The notes under the pieces were generated by a model. It had not been told where the DNA came from. It worked only from the letters and a program-made list of their open reading frames with translations, and ran no database searches. Positions 15,800 to 22,764 of a stretch of DNA of 64,000 nt are shown piece after piece (position 1 is the stretch's first letter; every line of letters begins with the position of its first letter). Both the position numbers and the translations under genes were made by a program. The stretch is from CAG-791 sp963596015 (GTDB lineage Bacteria; Bacillota; Clostridia; Lachnospirales; Lachnospiraceae), in NCBI GenBank assembly GCA_963596015.1, contig CAVBJS010000001.1:1-64000 (forward strand). Reading direction: 5' to 3'.

Positions 15800-16969
15800 T
15801 CAATTGCCAGATACCAGACTCGCCGCTATCTCTCTGGCAGCTTCCACGAAACTTCTGATTTCTTCTTCCTCAGTAAACCATGAAACACTTACCCGCACTG
15901 TTCCTCCCTCCTCAGTCCCCATAGCCTGATGTACTAACGGTGAACAATGCAGTCCTGCCCGCACGATGATCCCATATCCGTTTTCCAGAATATATGCCGC
16001 ATCAGAAGCTTTCAATCCCCTGAAATTCAAGCTCATGACCGGACCCTTGCAGTCGCTCCGGCTGCCATATATGACCACTCCGGCTTCTCTTTTCAGGCCA
16101 TCATCCAAAAGCTCCATCAGCTTTTCTTCTTTCTTTTGTATCGTCTCTACTCCGGTCTTTAAAATAAATTCTATCCCAGCCAGAAGCGAACAGATTCCGG
16201 GAATATTCTGTGTTCCTGTCTCATACTCATAGTCTTCATTTTCGTAAGTAAGCTGTGCGCTGTTTCGCCCGGTTCCTCCGTATTTCAGAGGCTTTAGCTT
16301 TAAGCCTCCCCGGATATAAAAACCGCCGGTTCCCTGCATTCCAAACAGACTCTTGTGGCCTGTAAAAATCACAGCATCTGCTCCCCATTGCCGCACATCA
16401 ACAGGAATACATCCTGCACTCTGAGATACATCCGCCACCAGCATCATTCCTTTAGCCTTCGCAAACCTTCCAAACATCTCCATATCCTGTATTGCACCGG
16501 TTACATTAGAACAGTGATTTACTACCAATGCAGATGGCTTCACACCTGTCTCTCCTGCCGACTCCCAGGCTTTGACAAGTGCTTCTTCTGTAACTATACC
16601 ATTCTCCATACAGGGTATGACTGTTACCGGACGTTCCCGCAGTACAGCCGCATTCATAAGCGGCCGCAATACACTGTTATGTTCAGTCTGCGTAACCATG
16701 ATTCCCCTTCCCGCTTCTTTGTAATCCAGTCCGCACAATGCCGTGTTCAGGCTTTCCGTAGCTCCGGATGTAAAGAAAATCCGTTCCGGTTCATCAATTT
16801 TCAGAAGTTGCGCCAGTGCTTCCCTGCATTGCTGCTGTACATCCTTCTTCATAATCTGACTGCCTCCCCGAAATTGCGATACAGGCGTGTCCGAAAGACA
16901 CGCCTGTACTGCTTCTCCTACGTTGGAAGGCTTCGGCCAGGATGTGGCCGCATTATTCAGATAAATCAT
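15800..16969 (-). CDS. Class V aminotransferase, cysteine desulfurase-like
   Basis: 389 residues. It begins MIYLNNAATSWPKP, the class V N-terminus, and has FFTSGATESLNTAL (cofactor phosphate contacts), QTEHNSVLRP (His stacking on the ring), VADVSQSAGC (Asp to the pyridine nitrogen) and the Schiff-base lysine in TGHKSLFG. A cysteine stands in RAGLHCSPLVHQ, the place of the SufS/CsdB catalytic Cys, so it may mobilise sulfur from cysteine or selenocysteine. There is no SufU/IscU scaffold gene near. Start codon 6 bases after the isomerase gene stop: same transcript. Confidence 0.88.
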   Translation of the reverse strand: MIYLNNAATSWPKPSNVGEAVQACLSDTPVSQFRGGSQIMKKDVQQQCREALAQLLKIDEPERIFFTSGATESLNTALCGLDYKEAGRGIMVTQTEHNSVLRPLMNAAVLRERPVTVIPCMENGIVTEEALVKAWESAGETGVKPSALVVNHCSNVTGAIQDMEMFGRFAKAKGMMLVADVSQSAGCIPVDVRQWGADAVIFTGHKSLFGMQGTGGFYIRGGLKLKPLKYGGTGRNSAQLTYENEDYEYETGTQNIPGICSLLAGIEFILKTGVETIQKKEEKLMELLDDGLKREAGVVIYGSRSDCKGPVMSLNFRGLKASDAAYILENGYGIIVRAGLHCSPLVHQAMGTEEGGTVRVSVSWFTEEEEIRSFVEAAREIAASLVSGN

Positions 16970-16975
16970 TCTTTA

Positions 16976-18343
16976 TCATCCTTCCAGGATATTGAAATTC
17001 ATAACCTTTGCGATTTTCTTTATCAGTTTGGTATAATCTCCGAAGATCAGAACCTGATGATGTCCGAAGCCTGCCAGATTGTGCATAAATTCTCTCGCAT
17101 CGTCCATTTGAATATAATAATAAGGACTGCAATAGGTTTCTGCGTATTCCGAACGGATAACCTTGCCCTTCTTAATGCACATGGTATCCCCTGCAGGATT
17201 GAAACGTCCCAGAGTGATGTAATCATCCTCATTCTGAGTGAAGTCAACCTGAAGCTTGCCGCCGAAGCCCTGACCGGTAAATGCCCAGAGTTTGTATTCC
17301 AGCGGTTTTGTTCCATATCCATTCATGCACAGAGCCGGCACTGCATGATGTATACGCAGAAGCTCATCTGTTTCATGATTAGGATTTCCCATAAATGCCG
17401 GACGGTTTGCTGCATACTGCATAATCAGCATAGCCATCAGCGCATTCAAATCTTCTTCGCAGCCGCTTGGGATTCCTTCATCCTTCATGATGGAATGGCA
17501 CATACATGGAGTAAACTTGCGGTTCTGCGGAATTTCTGTAGTGCAAAGTTCATGACAGGCAGTAGAGAAAGCATTACAGTCATAAACATCCATCATTTTT
17601 TTTGCAGCGAGATAGTATTTTATATCATTGATAAACCATTCAGTATTTACCTGTGTATCTGCAGAACCGGCAATTAATTTATCTGCGATCGGTTTTGCCT
17701 CTTCATCTGTGATTTCATCCATATATTTAAAGATAGAAGTAAATGGCAGCTTGATTACTTCAAAACCATAACGGCGGCGCAGGACTTCCGGATCACGAAT
17801 CAGACTCTGAATTCCGAATGTAGGCTGGGAACCTGCTGTAAGTACCAGTGCTCTGGTATTGCGGACTGCTTTTCTTACCCAGAGGATATGCAGAATCTCA
17901 TTGACATCCTGCAGATCCATAGCTACATAAGCCTCTACTCCGATTGATCTGCAATATGCGGCAAAGTCAATTCCCTCGTTACCGTTCTGCCAGATCACAA
18001 CCGGTTTATTATAGCGTTCCAGTTTCGGGATTCTCCATCCCATACACAGGAAGCAGTCAATCTCATCCAGTCCTTCTCCGATTTTGTCAAAAAGTTCTTT
18101 TTCAACAACAAAGGATTCGTTGTATCTTACATCCATAGGTTCTGTAAACTGTACTTCGCTGATCACATCCTCCAGTGCTTTTACAGATTCCGCAAAAGTT
18201 TCATCTGCTGCCTTTTTCTCAGCCTCTACTGTCATATCCTCTTTTCGTCCTGCACGGCATGGACCTTCCCAGAAATGAGTATGGGTCAGACAGCCGACCA
18301 GTGGTTTCACAACAAGTTTTACATCCATTGCTTTCTGCTTCAT
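16976..18343 (-). CDS. L-fucose/L-arabinose isomerase-family protein
   Basis: 455 residues, cytoplasmic. The pattern fits the fucose/arabinose isomerase superfamily (aldose to ketose, Mn2+-dependent): an N-terminal Rossmann-like region with FLCMGWRIPKLERYNKPVVIWQN, then LVLTAGSQPTFG, then the C-terminal active-site part with GIPSGCEEDLNALM (metal-binding Glu/Asp), PAFMGNP and RIHHAVPALCMNG (His). It is shorter than FucI (about 590) and nearer to the mixed L-fucose/L-arabinose family. It would act on the monosaccharide released by the hydrolases. AAAGAGG lies 11 bases before ATG. Confidence 0.82.
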   Translation of the reverse strand: MKQKAMDVKLVVKPLVGCLTHTHFWEGPCRAGRKEDMTVEAEKKAADETFAESVKALEDVISEVQFTEPMDVRYNESFVVEKELFDKIGEGLDEIDCFLCMGWRIPKLERYNKPVVIWQNGNEGIDFAAYCRSIGVEAYVAMDLQDVNEILHILWVRKAVRNTRALVLTAGSQPTFGIQSLIRDPEVLRRRYGFEVIKLPFTSIFKYMDEITDEEAKPIADKLIAGSADTQVNTEWFINDIKYYLAAKKMMDVYDCNAFSTACHELCTTEIPQNRKFTPCMCHSIMKDEGIPSGCEEDLNALMAMLIMQYAANRPAFMGNPNHETDELLRIHHAVPALCMNGYGTKPLEYKLWAFTGQGFGGKLQVDFTQNEDDYITLGRFNPAGDTMCIKKGKVIRSEYAETYCSPYYYIQMDDAREFMHNLAGFGHHQVLIFGDYTKLIKKIAKVMNFNILEG

Positions 18344-18712
18344 AATTTGAAATACCTCTCTTTCTTATCCTCATCCACCAGACTGCAAACTCCAAGCCAT
18401 CCCCCGGACAGCTCCCCCAATATCTGCTGAATCGTTATCATTAATCATAAATTATACCCTTTTACCATGGACAATCTTCTGTAATCTTACGGACAAAGTA
18501 TACTTTTTAAAGTTTCTTATGTATATTGTATATTTTTCTCCGGTTTTCTTTTTATGTTTTGTATATTGTGATTAGGACGTCAAAAGGTACGCCTCATGAA
18601 CCTTGAAAATTTCATATAAACCTGTAAATAGATTGCTTTCCGGCACATGAAAAAATTGTTTGTAGAAACGGCAAAAAGCTCCCGAAGGAGCTTTCCACGC
18701 TTTAAATATACA
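18344..18712. other. Intergenic region between isomerase and rlmD
   Basis: AT-rich, no credible gene. On the minus strand TATAAT at 18451-18456 may be the isomerase -10 box. Further up, AAAAAGTATA (18497-18506 region) resembles the transporter promoter repeat half-site. CATGAACCTTGA at 18595 also occurs inside the IS remnant at 2975. The terminator at 18675 belongs to rlmD. By eye, base composition changes here from AT-rich to more GC-rich. Confidence 0.5.
18675..18694. terminator. rlmD terminator
   Basis: AAAGCTCC-CGAA-GGAGCTTT, an 8-bp stem with a stable tetraloop, flanked by A-run and T-run. It lies 19 bases after the rlmD stop codon on the minus strand. Confidence 0.75.
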
Positions 18713-20236
18713 CTAATTTGGTTTTTGTCGGGCCAAAAGAACAACTGTCTCAATCCCGGTAGTCCAAGGGAACTGATCTACGCAGGCCGCCCGCTGGATC
18801 TCATAGCCTGCCTCATAAAAGGCCGCCAGGTCTCTGGCCAGGCTGGTGGGTTTGCAGGAGATGTAGAGAATGTGCTTTACTCCGTAGGATAGGATCTTAG
18901 GCAATGCTTTGGGATGCACGCCGTCCCGGGGCGGATCTAAGATGATCACATCGGGCTTTTCCGATATCTCATCTATGACCTTCAACACATCGCCGGCAAT
19001 AAATTCACAGTTGGTGATGCCATTGCCCGCTGCATTTTTCTTTGCTGCCTCTACGGCCTCCTCCACGATCTCCACGCCGATGACCTTGCTGGCCGCCGGG
19101 GAAAGCATCTGTCCGATGGTGCCGGTACCGGAATAAAGGTCAAAGATGACAGGCTTGCCGCTGATCTCTCCCGCATCCTTTAGGAACTCTCTGGCAGTCT
19201 CATACAGCACCTCTGCCCCGTAGCTGTTGGTCTGGAAGAAGGAAAAAGGAGAAATACGGAAGGACAGACCCAATAGTTTTTCATAAAAATAATCCTGTCC
19301 GTAGAGGATCTCTGTGCCTTGATCACAGATGGTATCGGCTACAGAGTCATTTTTGGTATGGAGGATGCCTGTAATCTTGCCTTCCAGTGTAAGCCCCAAC
19401 AGCATCTCTGTGAACGGCGCCAGATCATGTTCTTCCTGGGTGGTGGTGACCAGGTCGATCAGGATCTCTCCGGTATGAAGCGCCTTGCGCACCAACAGGT
19501 GTCGCAGGTAGCCTTGATGCGTAAGGCGGTGGAAGAAGGTCACCTGCTCTTTCTGTTTTTCTTGTTTTTTTTGTTGCTCTTGTTTTTCTCGTTGTTCTTG
19601 TTTCGCTTGTTGTTCTTGTTCTTCCTGTGCCTTCTCCTGTACCTTCTCTTCTACTCCTGTCGGCTGATACAATGCCCCCCAATAGTCCCGGACTGCCGCC
19701 AGGATCGTTCTGTAATCCTGATCCATGATCTGGCAGTCTGTTACCGTCACCAGATCATAAAAGCTGCCTCTTTTGTGCATGCCAAGGGCCAGGGGACCGC
19801 CTTTGTATTCGTCTCCAAAAGTAAATTCCATCTTGTTCCGGTAGCCGTAGACCCGGGGGCTTTTCCGAATAGGCTCAAACCAGGAGCTGTCCTGCAGCGT
19901 CGGATTTTCGGCTTCTCTGACTGCCTTTTCCAACAGGTCCCGGACCTGTCCTTCCTTAAGCCGCAGTTCTTCCTCTTCCGACAATGTCAGATAGGTACAG
20001 CCGCCGCAAATACCGAAATGGGGACAGACGCTAGGCAGCTCTAAAGGAGATGGTTCCAGCACCTGCAGCAGCGCTGCCTCTGCCTTTCCGTGCTTTTTCT
20101 TTTGTACCCGTACCTCTACTTTCTGGCCGGGAATGGTATTTTTTACAATGCAGGTACCTTCCTCTGTATGCATAATGCCTTTATTGGGAAAGTTAACTTT
20201 TTCTATCACACCCTGCAGGATTTCACCTTTTTTCAT
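18713..20236 (-). CDS. rlmD: 23S rRNA (uracil-C5)-methyltransferase RlmD/RumA family, with Gln/Glu/Lys insertion
   Basis: 507 residues. An N-terminal TRAM domain (1-60) leads to an iron-sulfur site, Cys71, Cys77, Cys80 (CPHFGICGGC) and Cys168 (TDCQIMD). The C-terminal SAM-binding domain has DLYSGTGTIG, ILDPPRDG and the nucleophile Cys461 in YISCKPTS. It methylates U in 23S rRNA (RlmCD-type in Firmicutes). Residues 195-231, between the Fe-S part and the methylase core, are almost only Gln, Glu and Lys, an insertion not expected in the family; typical members have about 450 residues. The gene leader carries a structured hairpin before the start. Confidence 0.93.
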   Translation of the reverse strand: MKKGEILQGVIEKVNFPNKGIMHTEEGTCIVKNTIPGQKVEVRVQKKKHGKAEAALLQVLEPSPLELPSVCPHFGICGGCTYLTLSEEEELRLKEGQVRDLLEKAVREAENPTLQDSSWFEPIRKSPRVYGYRNKMEFTFGDEYKGGPLALGMHKRGSFYDLVTVTDCQIMDQDYRTILAAVRDYWGALYQPTGVEEKVQEKAQEEQEQQAKQEQREKQEQQKKQEKQKEQVTFFHRLTHQGYLRHLLVRKALHTGEILIDLVTTTQEEHDLAPFTEMLLGLTLEGKITGILHTKNDSVADTICDQGTEILYGQDYFYEKLLGLSFRISPFSFFQTNSYGAEVLYETAREFLKDAGEISGKPVIFDLYSGTGTIGQMLSPAASKVIGVEIVEEAVEAAKKNAAGNGITNCEFIAGDVLKVIDEISEKPDVIILDPPRDGVHPKALPKILSYGVKHILYISCKPTSLARDLAAFYEAGYEIQRAACVDQFPWTTGIETVVLLARQKPN

Positions 20237-20306
20237 AATTACCTTCCTATGCCGCAGCCTGTCTGCAGCACCATGAGGAGAATTTCGCGAAAGCGGATTC
20301 TCCGAT
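20237..20306 (-). promoter_or_regulatory. Structured leader of rlmD with RBS-side hairpins
   Basis: On the minus strand, GAGAAT...ATTCTC forms an outer hairpin, followed by TGCTGCAG-ACAGG-CTGCGGCA and then AGGAAGG before the ATG. The second hairpin corresponds to the TGCCGCAG/CTGCGGCA stems in front of rsfS and hisD. Confidence 0.55.
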
Positions 20307-20372
20307 ACGATATACCCATATGATATTTACGACATAAGGGCATGTTCTTTCTTTTGTTGCCCCGCAAACACC

Positions 20373-20566
20373 ACATGGACAGTGCGTGGCATTGTGGCGC
20401 TTGCGCGCCGCATGAGCGGTGCGTGGCACTGTGACATTTGCAGACCGCATGAGCGGTGCGTGGCACTGTGATGTTTGCAGACCGCATGAGCGGTGCGTGG
20501 CACTGTGATGTTTGCAGACCGCATGAGCGGTGCGTGGCACTGTGGCGTTTGCAGACCGCATGGCAG
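20373..20566. repeat. 37-bp tandem repeat array between rlmD and rho
   Basis: Unit GCATGAGCGGTGCGTGGCAC plus 17 more bases. Full copies start at 20410, 20447, 20484 and 20521, nearly identical; a diverged copy precedes (20373-20409) and a 9-base partial copy follows. Each holds GTGC-GTG-GCAC, a small hairpin. As 37 is not a multiple of 3, the frames rotate, so it is not coding. There are no spacers, so it is not CRISPR. It lies directly behind the rho stop codon. Confidence 0.9.
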
Positions 20567-20586
20567 ATGTATAACTGCTATGACAG

Positions 20587-22341
20587 CTAGATCCATTTGA
20601 TATTCTTCACCATGCTGATAAATTCGCCGTTGGTCTTGGTCTTGGAGAAAAGATCTAACACTTTATCTACCGCTTCCTCTGCCTTCAAGCCGTTTAGTGA
20701 CTTGCGGATGGTCATGATGCCGTTCATCTCATCCGGTGTCAGTAGCAGATCGTCTCTTCTGGTGCCGGATTTCTGGATATCGATGGCAGGGAAAATACGG
20801 CGCTCTGACAGTTTCCGGTCTAAGACCATTTCCATATTGCCGGTGCCCTTGAATTCTTCATAGACCACGTCGTCCATTTTAGAGCCAGTCTCGATCAATG
20901 CGGTGGCAAGAATCGTAAGGCTGCCGCCCTCCCGCATGTTTCTGGCTGCGCCGAAGAAACGCTTGGGCATATGCAGAGCTGCCGGATCAAGACCGCCGGA
21001 AAGGGTGCGGCCGCTGGAAGGCTCTGTCAGGTTATAGGCTCTGGTCAGTCTGGTGATGCTGTCTAGAAGGATCATGACATCTTTTTTGTGCTCCACCAGT
21101 CGCTTTGCTCTCTCGATGACCATCTCCGAAACTCTTTTGTGGTGATCCGGCAATTCATCAAAGGTGGAGTAGATCACTTCCACATTGGGACCTTCGATGG
21201 CTTCCTTAATATCCGTCACTTCCTCGGGACGCTCATCGATCAGTAAGATGATCAGATGGATCTCCGGGGAATTCATGGTAATAGATTTGGCTACTTTCTT
21301 AAGAAGGGTGGTCTTACCGGCTTTCGGCGGTGAAACGATCATACCGCGCTGGCCCTTGCCTACCGGACACATCAAATCCATTACCCGCATCTCCACCCCT
21401 GCCCCGGGGCGCTCCAACCGGATCCTCTCATCGGGAAAAATGGGGGTCATGTCCTCAAAATTATAGCGCTTGGTGGCCTCCTCCGGGGGAAATCCGTTTA
21501 TGGATTTGACATATAAAAGGGCGCTGAATTTCTCTCCCTGGGTTTTGACACGAATATTTCCTACCACAATGTCGCCGGTCTTTAGATTAAAGCGGCGGAT
21601 CTGACTGGGAGCTACATAGATGTCGTTGTCGCCGGGCATATAATTGGCGCAGCGGATAAATCCAAAGCCATCGGCCATCACTTCCAGGATACCGTTGGCC
21701 ATCTGGCCGCTGTCCAACTCACTGGCAAACTCATCCTTATGAAGAATGGGCGTATCCGGACGAACGGCCTGTCTGGGTGCTCTGGTATAGGTGCCCGGAC
21801 GGGAAGATCCTCTGGCGCCGGAATTGGCGTTTTGATCGGTGTTTATACCGCCGCCAGCGCTATTGCCTGTAGTGACATTGGAATTACCGGCTGCATGGCT
21901 TCCTGCGGCGATATTCGTATCCGCAGTGAGATTGCTGTCTGCGGTGTTATTGGGAGCAGCACCTGCATTATCGTTAAGAGCCGCATTTGTGTTGCCGTTT
22001 GCGTTGTTACCGCTGTTGCCGGTGGTATAGCTTCTGTTATTATTTTGACGCGTGTTGGTTTTGGTATGGGCTTTGCTGTTGGCGGCTGTATTGACCGGCG
22101 CACTGTTCTGAGAGAGCGCAGTCTCAGCGGGAGTCTTGCTGCTGTTTTCCCCCATATCTGCTTTCTGTCGGCGCAGGTTCTGGCGCTCTTCCATGGCTGC
22201 TTTGGCATCGATCTGATCCTGTTTGATCATAGCCTCGATCAAATCCGCCTTTTTAAGTGCAGAAACGCCCTTCATTCCTCGATTTTTGGCAATTGCTTTC
22301 AGGTCAGACAATGCCAGCGATTCATATCGCTCTTTTGTCAT
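20587..22341 (-). CDS. rho: Transcription termination factor Rho with Asn/Ala-rich disordered insertion
   Basis: 584 residues against about 420 in E. coli. The N-terminal Rho-N/SAP-like helix bundle is residues 1-50 (LSDLKAIAKNRGMKGVSALKKADLIEAM). Residues 62-190 are low complexity, rich in Asn, Ala, Gly, Thr and Ser. The cold-shock-like RNA-binding domain follows (about 210-280, GFGFIR), then the RecA-like ATPase with Walker A SPPKAGKTT (337-345), LIDERPEEV, the Q-loop region and R-loop SGGLDPAALHMPKRFFGAARN. Rho is a hexameric helicase that ends transcription. Asn-rich Rho insertions in other anaerobes have been linked to phase separation or prion-like switching. GGAG lies 7 bases before ATG. 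Confidence 0.97.
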   Translation of the reverse strand: MTKERYESLALSDLKAIAKNRGMKGVSALKKADLIEAMIKQDQIDAKAAMEERQNLRRQKADMGENSSKTPAETALSQNSAPVNTAANSKAHTKTNTRQNNNRSYTTGNSGNNANGNTNAALNDNAGAAPNNTADSNLTADTNIAAGSHAAGNSNVTTGNSAGGGINTDQNANSGARGSSRPGTYTRAPRQAVRPDTPILHKDEFASELDSGQMANGILEVMADGFGFIRCANYMPGDNDIYVAPSQIRRFNLKTGDIVVGNIRVKTQGEKFSALLYVKSINGFPPEEATKRYNFEDMTPIFPDERIRLERPGAGVEMRVMDLMCPVGKGQRGMIVSPPKAGKTTLLKKVAKSITMNSPEIHLIILLIDERPEEVTDIKEAIEGPNVEVIYSTFDELPDHHKRVSEMVIERAKRLVEHKKDVMILLDSITRLTRAYNLTEPSSGRTLSGGLDPAALHMPKRFFGAARNMREGGSLTILATALIETGSKMDDVVYEEFKGTGNMEMVLDRKLSERRIFPAIDIQKSGTRRDDLLLTPDEMNGIMTIRKSLNGLKAEEAVDKVLDLFSKTKTNGEFISMVKNIKWI

Positions 22342-22764
22342 TTGCTATTCTCCTTAAAGTTAAATTAAATACTGTATGGGGTCATGTTCCGAACGGAACG
22401 ATCGAACTTTGCTCGCCTGTGATATGCTTCCTAAGTGCGAGATTCTCTGATGTGTGTAAATTATAGTATTTTTTCCGCAGAAATTCAATCGTTCAAAAGC
22501 AGCAAATCCCCTGGGAAATGTGAAGATTTTATGAAACCTGCAATTTGACAGTGTCGGCGAAAATGCGCTATATTACAGATTGCGTGTTAGAAACGTATTT
22601 GTAAATAGGAAAGAGCTCTTTCGGTTTTATATAGCTTTTTTCAAACTTATTCATACCACCACGAACACGGTTTATTGTTAACGGAAAACACATAGAAGAA
22701 ATTCCCCCGGCATTTCTTTACAGAGCATAGCTTCCGCGGTCCACTGCGGCATAGAGAGGTAATC
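22342..22764. other. Divergent rho / ABC-F intergenic region
   Basis: No gene seen in 423 bases. GTTCCG-AACG-GAAC near 22386 is a small hairpin in the rho leader. The ABC-F promoter lies at 22545. The following 190-base plus-strand leader contains AAAGAGCTCTTT and a CCGC...GCGG hairpin just before the start codon, and could hold a regulatory structure, as many ABC-F genes have. Confidence 0.5.
22545..22574 (+). promoter_or_regulatory. Promoter of the ABC-F gene
   Basis: TTGACA at 22545-22550, 18-base spacer, TATATT at 22569-22574. The leader to the start codon is about 185 bases, longer than needed for simple expression. Confidence 0.6.

Noticed and set aside
16355..17677. 440-codon plus-strand open frame
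   Set aside because: It lies antisense to the isomerase and aminotransferase genes, has Cys/His-rich unlikely composition and no start signals.
20373..20566. Possible CRISPR array
   Set aside because: The repeats are contiguous without unique spacers, and there are no cas genes.
20247..20596. Three overlapping open frames of 82-104 codons over the 37-bp array (His/Ser/Cys-rich)
   Set aside because: They arise from the 37-bp repeat read in rotating frames, have no ribosome-binding site and differ only by frame.
21739..22368. 209-codon plus-strand open frame opposite rho
   Set aside because: Mirror of the low-complexity Asn/Ala insertion, giving Ile/Gly/Cys-rich nonsense.
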